Below, piece after piece: positions 15,672 through 23,407 of a stretch of 34,346 nt of DNA. The notes beneath the pieces are model-generated. The model was given only the letters and a program-made list of their open reading frames with translations. It was not told the origin of the DNA and searched no databases. Source of the DNA: Acidobacteriota bacterium (GTDB taxonomy: Bacteria > Acidobacteriota > Blastocatellia > Pyrinomonadales > Pyrinomonadaceae); assembly GCA_029777145.1 (NCBI GenBank), contig JAKOSS010000998.1:1-34346 (forward strand). The letters are read 5' to 3'. Positions within the stretch are counted from its first letter, which is position 1. Each line of letters starts with the position of its first letter. The translations under genes were made by a program, and so were the position numbers.

Positions 15672-17903
15672 ATGAATCGCGAAAAACAGAATGAAAGATT
15701 GATGGACCGCCGGAAGTTTATCGCTTCGACGATCGCCGGGGCGTTCGTGCTCAAGCTCGTTCCCGACGTGCTGGCGAAATCGACGACGGCAGATGCGCTT
15801 GTCCGCCCGGCCGCCGCGACGACCGCGACCCAACTCGGCACGTGGCTGCAGATCGGAGCCGATGAATCGGTCACGATCCTCGTCGGCGCCCAGGAAATGG
15901 GACAGGGAATCATGACGGGGCTTTCGCAGCTCGTCGCGGAAGATCTGATGGTCGATTGGGCGAACGTCCGCGTTGAATGCGCGCCGGCCGGAACCGTCTA
16001 CAACAATCCGATGTACAACTCCCAAATGACGGTCGGCAGCGGCAGCATGCGCGGATATTACCTTGCGCTGCGCCGCGCCGGTGCGACCGCGCGCGAGATG
16101 CTCATTGCCGCCGCCGCGCAGTTTTGGGGCGTCGATCCGGCGATCTGCACGGCGTCGAACGGACGTGTCACGAACACGAAAACCAACGCTTTCCTGACTT
16201 ACGGACAGTTGTCGTCGGCGGCGGCGCAGATGCCGGTTCCGTCAAATCCGGCGCTCGTTCCCGACAACGCGCTGCGGTACGTCGGCACCGACGTCAAGCG
16301 CGTCGACATTCCGGCAAAGGTCAACGGCAGTGCGATTTACGGAATGGACGTCAAGCTTCCGAACATGGTCTATGCGGCGATCAAACACTGCCCGACCTTC
16401 GGCGGAACGCTGACTCAGACTCCGAACACGCCGAGCGGCGCGATCGCCGTTGTTCCGCTCTCGGTAATGGCCGGCACCGGCCGCGGCACCGAAACGACCG
16501 GAATGATCAACGCCGTCGCCGTCGTCGCGGACAATACCTGGAAGGCGATGCGCCTCGCGTCATCGTTGTCCGCCAACTGGAATATTCCGCCGGCGTCGCT
16601 CGCGCTGACTTCAGCCGAACTATTCGCGCAGGCCGAACAGCTTTTGGCGAACGGCGCGCCGGACACGCGGACGGCCGAGATCGTCGGTTCGATCCGCAAG
16701 CAGACGAATCACGGCAAGCCGGTCACCGCGACCTACTATTTGCCGTATCAGGCGCATGCGCCGATGGAAGTTCTCAACTGCACGGTGAGCATCACCGGTA
16801 CCGGAGCGGATCGCCGGTGTGAGATCTGGGCGCCGACTCAGGCTCCGGCGGCATGCGTCGCCACGGCGCGGACGCTGACCGGGCTGACAACGGCCCAGAT
16901 TTCCGTGTATCCGACGTTTCTCGGCGGCGGCCTCGGCCGCAAGTTCGAACAGGATTTCATCAGCCAGGCGATCCAGGTCGCGCTGGCGATCGAGCGTCCG
17001 GTCAAGCTGATGTGGTCGCGCGAGGAGGATTACCGGCGTGATCAATATCGTCCGATGGCGGTCGTTGAGGTGCAGGCGAGTCTCGACGAGAACAATTCGG
17101 TGAAAAGTTGGCAGTATCGAAACTGCTCGCCGTCGATCGGGCTGCAGCGACGTCCGACGTCGACGACCGTTGACGGACAGGCTGTCGAAGGATCGACCAC
17201 CGCTTCGGGGATGACCTATGCCTTCAAGACGCGAGTCGTCAAACATCTCGTGCACCCGTCGCCGATTCCGGTCGGCTATTGGCGGTCGGTCGGAAACTCG
17301 ATCAACTATTTCGCAGTCGAGAGCATGATGGACGAACTTGCGCACAAGGCCGGAATCGATCCGTATCAGTTCAGGCGGAATCATCTCCAAAACAGCGCCA
17401 GGTCGCTGGCAGTGCTGGATCAGGTCGCGACGAACTCAAACTGGGGCGGTTCGGTTCCGAACGGCCGGGCGCGCGGGATCGCGCTCGCACAATGCTTCGG
17501 AACGATCGTCGCCGAGGTCGTCGAACTTTCCGTTCCAACGGCCGGCCAGATCCGGATCCACAATGTTTGGTGTGTCATCGACTGCGGTCGCGCGGTCAAT
17601 CCCGATGCCGTCAAAGCGCAGGTCGAAGGCGGCATCGTGCACGGTCTGAACGCGGCGCTTTGGGAATCGGTGACGTTCACCGCCGGACGGTCTAACGTCA
17701 GCAATTTCAACAACACCAAGAAGATAAAGCTACGCGAGATGCCGGCGGTCAACATCTTCATCATGCCCGCGAATCCCTCAGCGCCGATCGGCGGGGTCGG
17801 CGAACCGGCCGTCGCTCCGATCGCACCGGCGATCGCGAACGCATACTACTCGCTGACCGGAGAGCGTGTCCGCCGGTTGCCATTCTTCCCGCAAGTCGCG
17901 TAG
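15672..17903 (+). CDS. Molybdopterin-binding subunit of a Tat-exported aldehyde/isoquinoline oxidoreductase (IorB-like)
   Basis: This 743-residue protein has a Tat signal (MDRRKFIASTIAGAF, 11-25) after a short extra N-terminus, then the xanthine-dehydrogenase-family molybdenum domains. Diagnostic stretches include VGAQEMGQGIMTGLSQLVAEDL, FLGGGLGRKFEQDF and, near the end, PIGGVGEPAVAPIAPA with the expected catalytic Glu at about 711. Its length and fusion pattern match the IorB type, which works with a small [2Fe-2S] subunit and passes electrons to a respiratory acceptor rather than to FAD/NAD. The substrate (N-heterocycle, aldehyde or other) cannot be assigned. GGAGG precedes the start. Confidence 0.9.
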   Translation: MNREKQNERLMDRRKFIASTIAGAFVLKLVPDVLAKSTTADALVRPAAATTATQLGTWLQIGADESVTILVGAQEMGQGIMTGLSQLVAEDLMVDWANVRVECAPAGTVYNNPMYNSQMTVGSGSMRGYYLALRRAGATAREMLIAAAAQFWGVDPAICTASNGRVTNTKTNAFLTYGQLSSAAAQMPVPSNPALVPDNALRYVGTDVKRVDIPAKVNGSAIYGMDVKLPNMVYAAIKHCPTFGGTLTQTPNTPSGAIAVVPLSVMAGTGRGTETTGMINAVAVVADNTWKAMRLASSLSANWNIPPASLALTSAELFAQAEQLLANGAPDTRTAEIVGSIRKQTNHGKPVTATYYLPYQAHAPMEVLNCTVSITGTGADRRCEIWAPTQAPAACVATARTLTGLTTAQISVYPTFLGGGLGRKFEQDFISQAIQVALAIERPVKLMWSREEDYRRDQYRPMAVVEVQASLDENNSVKSWQYRNCSPSIGLQRRPTSTTVDGQAVEGSTTASGMTYAFKTRVVKHLVHPSPIPVGYWRSVGNSINYFAVESMMDELAHKAGIDPYQFRRNHLQNSARSLAVLDQVATNSNWGGSVPNGRARGIALAQCFGTIVAEVVELSVPTAGQIRIHNVWCVIDCGRAVNPDAVKAQVEGGIVHGLNAALWESVTFTAGRSNVSNFNNTKKIKLREMPAVNIFIMPANPSAPIGGVGEPAVAPIAPAIANAYYSLTGERVRRLPFFPQVA

Positions 17904-17915
17904 TTTGTTTTCATC

Positions 17916-19565
17916 ATGAAAATCAACTACGGACTTCTGATCGTTGCCGGGATCGTTTTCGCGATCGCCGGCGTTTCGGCGCAGGTTCCCGAAAAAGCGG
18001 CCGTGATCGCCGGTGCGGAACGCGCCGTCGAAAAGGCGGCGAAGGCCGTCGAGATGCCGGCACCCGGATGTGCGGTCGGAGTTTCGCTGGACGGAAATTC
18101 GGTATTTGAGAAGGCGTTCGGCTTGGCCGAGATGGAAAACCGGATCCCGAACACGCCGCAGACGATCTTCGAGTCCGGCTCGGTCGCCAAGCAGTTCGTC
18201 GCCGCGTCGCTCGTCCTGCTCGCGCAGGAAGGGAAGCTCAGTATCGACGATCCGGTCCGGAAGTACATTCCTGAACTGCCCGATTACGGCGCGAAACTGA
18301 CGATCCGTCATTTGCTGAATCATACCGCCGGTCTGCGCGATTGGGGATCGGTGATGGCGCTGACCGGCGTCGGACGCGGCGACCGCGTGATCTCGCAGGA
18401 GGTAGCGATCGACGTGATCCTGCGTCAGAACGGGCTCGATTTTGTTCCGGGCGCCGAGTATTCGTACTCGAACAGCGGTTATCAGTTGGCGACGTTGATC
18501 GTCGAGCGCGTTTCGAAGCAAGAATTTCCTGAATTCACAGCGGAACGTTTCTTCAAGCCGCTCGGGATGACAAACAGTTCGTGGCGCGACGACTATCAGC
18601 GGCTTGTGCCGAATCGCGCGCAGGCATATTCGCGGAACCCGAACAGAACTTGGCGGCTCGAGATGCCGTTCATGAATGTTTACGGGAACGGCGGAATGCT
18701 GACGACCGTCGGCGATTGGCTCAAATGGAACGCGATGCTCGATTCACGCGTCTTCGGCGCGCCATTTGTCGAAGCGCTCGAGACGCGCGGCGTGCTCAAC
18801 GACGGTCGGACGATCCCTTACGCGCTCGGCATCGTCGTCAGCGATTACAGGGGCGTCCGCGAGATCTCGCATTCGGGTGCGACGGCCGGTTATCAAACAT
18901 TCTTGGCGCGTTATCCTGACCGGAAACTCTCGGTCGCGGTGATGTGCAACGGCGTTCCGCCAAGCCCGACCGGACTCGCCCACAGCGTCGCCGACGAGAT
19001 CCTCGGGCCATTCCCGGCCGTTTCTGAACGTGCAACGGTCGACGTTCCGGAAGACAAACTAAAGCAATACGTCGCGCTTTGGGCCAATGAAAAGACCCAT
19101 TTCTCGGAATCGACCACGCTTGACAAGGGCGTCTTGAGAATCGGGAACACGTCGCTCAAGGCGTCGCCCGACGGTTCGTTCAGGTTGGGATCGTCGCGCG
19201 TCAAATTTATTGCCGGATCGGACGGCAAACCGGCTTTCATGGAGATCGAAAACGGAGGCGCGACGGAGCGCTGGGTCGCGAAACCGGGCTGGACGCCGAC
19301 GGCCGCGGAACTTTCGGCGATCGCCGGCACTTGGCATAGCGAGGAAGCGCAGGCGACGGTCAGCTTGGTTCTCGAAAACGGCAAAATGGAGGTCGTCAAC
19401 AAGCCGCTCTACAGATTTGAACTCCGTCCGACGTACAAGGATCACTTCTCGACCGGTGAGGGCAGCGTTGTCTGGGTCACGCGCAAGGCAAACGGTTCGA
19501 TCGAACGGCTGCACGTCGGCGCCGGACGGATGCGCGATATGCCATTTGAACGGGTCGGAAAATAG
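17916..19565 (+). CDS. Exported class C beta-lactamase-fold serine hydrolase
   Basis: The 549-residue protein begins with a signal peptide (1-23, ending GVSAQ). Its catalytic domain (about 35-370) has S-V-A-K with nucleophile Ser89 and Lys92, Y-S-N at 184-186, and H-S-G at 319-321 in place of K-T-G. This is the pattern of penicillin-binding-protein/esterase-type serine hydrolases rather than of known true beta-lactamases. The remaining C-terminal 170 residues form a beta-rich domain common in such proteins. It follows the molybdenum subunit gene by 12 bases and may be in its operon, but lacks a clear ribosome site. Peptidase, esterase or D-amino-acid amidase activity are all possible. Confidence 0.88.
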   Translation: MKINYGLLIVAGIVFAIAGVSAQVPEKAAVIAGAERAVEKAAKAVEMPAPGCAVGVSLDGNSVFEKAFGLAEMENRIPNTPQTIFESGSVAKQFVAASLVLLAQEGKLSIDDPVRKYIPELPDYGAKLTIRHLLNHTAGLRDWGSVMALTGVGRGDRVISQEVAIDVILRQNGLDFVPGAEYSYSNSGYQLATLIVERVSKQEFPEFTAERFFKPLGMTNSSWRDDYQRLVPNRAQAYSRNPNRTWRLEMPFMNVYGNGGMLTTVGDWLKWNAMLDSRVFGAPFVEALETRGVLNDGRTIPYALGIVVSDYRGVREISHSGATAGYQTFLARYPDRKLSVAVMCNGVPPSPTGLAHSVADEILGPFPAVSERATVDVPEDKLKQYVALWANEKTHFSESTTLDKGVLRIGNTSLKASPDGSFRLGSSRVKFIAGSDGKPAFMEIENGGATERWVAKPGWTPTAAELSAIAGTWHSEEAQATVSLVLENGKMEVVNKPLYRFELRPTYKDHFSTGEGSVVWVTRKANGSIERLHVGAGRMRDMPFERVGK

Positions 19566-19570
19566 TCGAA

Positions 19571-19591
19571 GAGTCGAGAGTCGAGAGTCAG
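19571..19591. repeat. Heptamer tandem repeat (GAGTCGA) between convergent genes
   Basis: Two perfect copies of GAGTCGA plus a third (GAGTCAG) fill the 22-bp gap between the stop of the serine hydrolase (19563-19565) and the stop of the opposing hydrolase (19588-19590), overlapping the latter. Confidence 0.8.
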
Positions 19592-20502
19592 GAGTTGATA
19601 TTCAACAATTTCAGCCAAGCCGGCATCGCGTTCAGGTGATCGCCGTGATCGATCCCCGTATTGCCGGCGAAACCTCGGATCCTGAATCCGTTGGCGTTCA
19701 CTTCGCTCAGCTGCTGCATCCCGATCGGACCTTGTTTCAGCCGCGGCGTCCGTTTCAAACCGAGTTTCGCGATCAGGTAATCGACGCATTCGGTCGTGCT
19801 CGCGTAGGTTCCCGGAAAGAGTTCCGAATGCGTGATGACGAACGTCTTTCGGCCGGCCGCGGCCTCGCGCGCGAACGCAAGGTATGAATCGACATCCTCG
19901 TCGCGGATGACCCCGCCGTCGCCGAGCGGCTTTCCTTCAGGGACGTAACTCGCGTGGATCCCGTCGAGAAGCAGTACGTTGTCGACGAGCTTGAAGTTGT
20001 CGGGCGTGTGGAGTATCTGGCGGATCGCGCCGTAGCCGGCAGAGAATCCGATGAGCGTGATCGACGAGAATCCGTTCTTAAGTCTCAACGCCGTTGCGGC
20101 TTCGTCGACGACTGACTTGAACAGCGCCGGATCGGCCGCGAACGGTCCGCCGTACGCGCGCGAGCCCGAGCCGAGGTTGATCGTGACAAGCGCCGCTTTC
20201 GGCAATTCGTCGGAGATCTGCTTTTGAACGAGCCACGGCGCGGCATGAAATTCGATCACAAGCGGGACCTTGCGCGATCCGTTTGGAGCGCCGCCTTCGG
20301 ACGCGATCTTCAAGCGGCTCTTCGCCGAAACAAAAAGCACCGCGCCTTTGAGCGACTTCATCTCCGCCCGTTCGCCCGGAACATCAACCTTCGCGACCCG
20401 CGGATGCGGACGCGTCGTCTCGGTCGACGGCGACGGATTCTGCGGCGCCATTTGCGCGACTGCCGTCGCGGCTAATAACAAGAGAATTGCGATTTGTTTC
20501 AC
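19588..20502 (-). CDS. Secreted alpha/beta hydrolase
   Basis: The 304-residue protein starts with a signal peptide (about 1-17, LLLLAATAVAQ). It then has a low-complexity Pro/Thr stretch and a core with the nucleophile elbow G-F-S-A-G (Ser154), a candidate acid (Asp180 in LLLDGIHAS) and a C-terminal histidine in GIDHGDHLNAMP, consistent with a complete catalytic triad. It is exported, so it probably acts on an ester or amide in the periplasm. It is transcribed convergently to the serine hydrolase and separated from the kinase operon by only 23 bases, in the same direction, so it may be read through from that operon. Confidence 0.82.
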   Translation of the reverse strand: MKQIAILLLLAATAVAQMAPQNPSPSTETTRPHPRVAKVDVPGERAEMKSLKGAVLFVSAKSRLKIASEGGAPNGSRKVPLVIEFHAAPWLVQKQISDELPKAALVTINLGSGSRAYGGPFAADPALFKSVVDEAATALRLKNGFSSITLIGFSAGYGAIRQILHTPDNFKLVDNVLLLDGIHASYVPEGKPLGDGGVIRDEDVDSYLAFAREAAAGRKTFVITHSELFPGTYASTTECVDYLIAKLGLKRTPRLKQGPIGMQQLSEVNANGFRIRGFAGNTGIDHGDHLNAMPAWLKLLNINS

Positions 20503-20525
20503 GTTGTAGAGCCTTGCGGAAAAAG

Positions 20526-23384
20526 CTACTTTCCGTCGTTCGTGGCATCCTTGATCCGAACGAGGCTGCTAAGACCCGAACTCTTGAAAAGAAGGACCTT
20601 TGTGCCGTCCTGCGACCAGACGTAATCCCACGTATCCATGTTTGTTTCGAACTCGCTGAGTTGGGTCTCTTTTTTGGAGCCGATGTCTATTTTGAACAGA
20701 TCGTGATGTCCGGAATCTCTTTCAAATACGATCGCCTTGCCGTCGGGCGTCCAGCGAACCCGCGAGATCCGGGCAGCATCCATCTCGAAGATCTTTTTCC
20801 CTGCGACCCCGTCTTTCAGCTCCACGACCCTGACTAAGGCCTTAAGCGTTGCCGCGTCCTCGTTTCTTAGAACGGCAAAATACGCAAGGTATTTCTCATC
20901 AGGTGACGGGATCGGCCAAACATTGCGAAATGCGGGCTCCAGTCTCTCGACTTTTTCTTCCGGGCCGTCGCCGACCGGCACTCTCATGATTTCCAACGGT
21001 TTCGAATTGCCGAATCCAGTTTGCCGGAAAAACCAGACGTAGCCGCTGGCGGTCGTTCGACCACCGACATTAAATGTATCGTTCACGTTCGTCAGCTGAA
21101 TTTCGCCCGATCCGTCGAGGTTCATCCGGTACAAATTGGTCCCCGGGCCCGAGGGAGGCCAGGCATTGGCCACGATATACTTCCCATCCGGAGTAACATG
21201 GAAACCGTCAACCGTACCGGTGCGTGAAAAGAGTTTCTTCTGATCGGTACCGTCCTGATTCATCGAGTAAAAGTCATCGGCTCCCTTGCCGCGTTTCAAG
21301 AAATAGAGCCGTCCGTCGTTCGACGCGGAGAGGAAGTTGGGGAAAACGGTCTTATCTTCCGACGTCAGGCGTTTTGCGCTCTTCGTAGTCGGATCCAACG
21401 ACCAAAGGCTTGTAAGTTGGATGTCTGTTTTTGCGATGACGCTCTTTCCGTCTGACGCGACCTCCAGGTCAAGATAGTTCACCGCGTCGTCGGTCAGTTG
21501 TCGGAGCGCTCCGCCCGGATAGGATATGTAAAAGATGTCGGCTTTCAACGGCGACCCCAACTTGTTCGCCGTGAAGATGAGACCATTGCCGTCCGCCGTC
21601 CAATGAACGATACCCGGGTCATTCCCCCACTCGCCTTGATAAATGTCCTTTACCCGGTCCTTCGCGGGAATTTTCAGATCCGAAGTATCGAGCACCGCAA
21701 CAAAATACGGACTATCGTTCCGACCGGCTTCGTCTCTTATATCCACGCGCGGGTAGAGGATCGCGAGTTTCGTGCTGTCGGGCGACCAATCGCCCAAAGA
21801 TATCGCGACGGCATTGATATCATCTGCCGCGAGAAGCATCTGCTGATCGGAGCCGTCGATATTCGCCAGGTAGATATTCTTGCTTCCGTCAGACTTCTTG
21901 AAGGCGATCTTCTTCCCATCCGGCGAGATTCTCAGAGGTCCGGCGTCAGCCATGATCTTCTGGGGGCTGCCGCCGAGCGTCGGGATCTTATAAAGGCTGG
22001 GCTTCTCGCCGAGCGCGCTCTCCCGAAAATAAATATACTCACCATCGGGAGAAAACGAAGTTACCCACAAATTGAAGTTTCCGGCGTCCACCTCTCGAAC
22101 GACGTTTTCCGCACCCGATCCCAACTGTCGGACGACGATCATTCTGGTGTCCTTTCCGTCCTTCAACACCTGTTTGTAGTAGGCGACCATCTTGCCGTCG
22201 GGCGAGGGGGTCGGATTTTCGATGCTGTCACCCGTGAACAGTTCCTCGGAGCTGATCTTCGAAAACGGCAATGCTCTCGAGAAGAGTTTTGCGCCAAAGA
22301 AATAGGATCCGGCCAGTATTGCAATGACCACGAGAACGACCGCGCCGGCGCCGACGACCCAACGGCTTTTGCCGATCTTGCCGGTGACGTTCGTTGTTTG
22401 GTTCGATTCTCCGAGCGTCGTCGCCCGCAGGATTTGAGTATGAGGCCCATCCGATTGCGGATCGATCGTCTTCTCCAACTTGTCCTGAAACTCGAGTTCC
22501 TTGTTCAAGTCCTTGAGGTCGGCCATCAAACCCTTGATCGTCTGGTAACGTTCATCTCTATCCTTTCGAAGGGTCTTGTTGATGATCCGCCTGAACTCGG
22601 AGGGAATGTCGGGACCGGTCAGCGGCTTCGGTTCATCCTTCAGGATCGCGCCGATCATCTCGAGCGGCGTTTCACCCTCGAACGGCAGGTGTCCCGCGAT
22701 CATCTCGTACAAAACGACCCCGAAGCTGAAGATATCGGTTCTGGCGTCGACCTCCTTTCCTTTGGCCTGTTCCGGCGACATATAATTCGCCGTCCCGATG
22801 ATCATTCCCGGCAGCGTCGATTTGCGATTCGGGGTCCGCGATTCGGGACTGTCCGGTTGAACCAAAGTTTCTCCTTCCTGAATCAGATCGGGAGTGCGCG
22901 ATCCGGGATCCGAGGTCAGTTTGGCGATCCCGAAATCGAGGATCTTAACCATTCCGTTTTCACGGATCATGATATTGTCCGGTTTGATGTCGCGATGGAC
23001 TATGCCTGCCCGATGCGCTTCGTCCAGCGCTGACGCAACTTGGAGCGCGATATCCAACGCCGATCTGTAACTCAGCCGTTCGCTTTTCGCATATGCGGTC
23101 AGGGTCCTTCCGTCAATGAACTCGGTCGCAATGTAATGCGCTCCGTCGCTTTCGCCGATCTCGTAAATCGTGATGATATTCGGATGGTTCAAGGCGGACG
23201 CGGATTTCGCTTCGCGGACAAAGCGGCTCATCCGGTCACCGTCATCGGCAAACTCCGCGGGCAGGATCTTGAGCGCAACTTTTCTGTCGAGCTTCGTGTC
23301 CCGGGCGAGGAATACCTCACCCATTCCGCCCTTGCCGATCAGTTCTCGAATCTCGTACTGGTTGATCTTCTTTCCGGTTTCCAT
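20526..23384 (-). CDS. Transmembrane Ser/Thr protein kinase with TolB-type beta-propeller
   Basis: The 952-residue protein has an N-terminal Hanks-type kinase (about 9-290) with the glycine loop GKGGMGEV, Lys39, HRDIKPDN (130-137), DFG (150-152) and SPE (203-205), all intact. One membrane segment follows (about 342-364). The outside part (370-952) consists of TolB/WD40-like repeats marked by SPDGK, FSPDGEYIYF, ISPDGKKIAF and similar blades, and probably senses a ligand. The activation loop is unusually long: about 50 residues between DFG and SPE, with S-R-T-P twice (162-165 and 182-185). It lies 23 bases after the TPR kinase gene in the sigma-factor operon. Confidence 0.93.
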   Translation of the reverse strand: METGKKINQYEIRELIGKGGMGEVFLARDTKLDRKVALKILPAEFADDGDRMSRFVREAKSASALNHPNIITIYEIGESDGAHYIATEFIDGRTLTAYAKSERLSYRSALDIALQVASALDEAHRAGIVHRDIKPDNIMIRENGMVKILDFGIAKLTSDPGSRTPDLIQEGETLVQPDSPESRTPNRKSTLPGMIIGTANYMSPEQAKGKEVDARTDIFSFGVVLYEMIAGHLPFEGETPLEMIGAILKDEPKPLTGPDIPSEFRRIINKTLRKDRDERYQTIKGLMADLKDLNKELEFQDKLEKTIDPQSDGPHTQILRATTLGESNQTTNVTGKIGKSRWVVGAGAVVLVVIAILAGSYFFGAKLFSRALPFSKISSEELFTGDSIENPTPSPDGKMVAYYKQVLKDGKDTRMIVVRQLGSGAENVVREVDAGNFNLWVTSFSPDGEYIYFRESALGEKPSLYKIPTLGGSPQKIMADAGPLRISPDGKKIAFKKSDGSKNIYLANIDGSDQQMLLAADDINAVAISLGDWSPDSTKLAILYPRVDIRDEAGRNDSPYFVAVLDTSDLKIPAKDRVKDIYQGEWGNDPGIVHWTADGNGLIFTANKLGSPLKADIFYISYPGGALRQLTDDAVNYLDLEVASDGKSVIAKTDIQLTSLWSLDPTTKSAKRLTSEDKTVFPNFLSASNDGRLYFLKRGKGADDFYSMNQDGTDQKKLFSRTGTVDGFHVTPDGKYIVANAWPPSGPGTNLYRMNLDGSGEIQLTNVNDTFNVGGRTTASGYVWFFRQTGFGNSKPLEIMRVPVGDGPEEKVERLEPAFRNVWPIPSPDEKYLAYFAVLRNEDAATLKALVRVVELKDGVAGKKIFEMDAARISRVRWTPDGKAIVFERDSGHHDLFKIDIGSKKETQLSEFETNMDTWDYVWSQDGTKVLLFKSSGLSSLVRIKDATNDGK
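22826..22908. repeat. Imperfect direct repeat inside the kinase activation-loop coding region
   Basis: Segments 22826-22848 and 22886-22908 are similar (GATTCGGGG..CGCGATTCGGGA against GATCGGGAG..CGCGATCCGGGA), 60 bases apart and in frame. Each encodes S-R-T-P on the minus strand. The sequence style resembles intergenic GATTCGGGA-type repeats more than the surrounding coding sequence. Confidence 0.65.
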
Positions 23385-23407
23385 ATCTTGTCGGAAAAGT
23401 CTCCGTC

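Noticed and set aside
17916..19565. Assignment as a true AmpC beta-lactamase
   Set aside because: The third motif is H-S-G rather than K-T-G and the protein has an extra 170-residue C-terminal domain, so a peptidase or esterase role is at least as likely.
21498..23033. 511-codon plus-strand open frame opposite the TolB kinase
   Set aside because: It is a shadow of the kinase reading frame, with no family resemblance or ribosome site.
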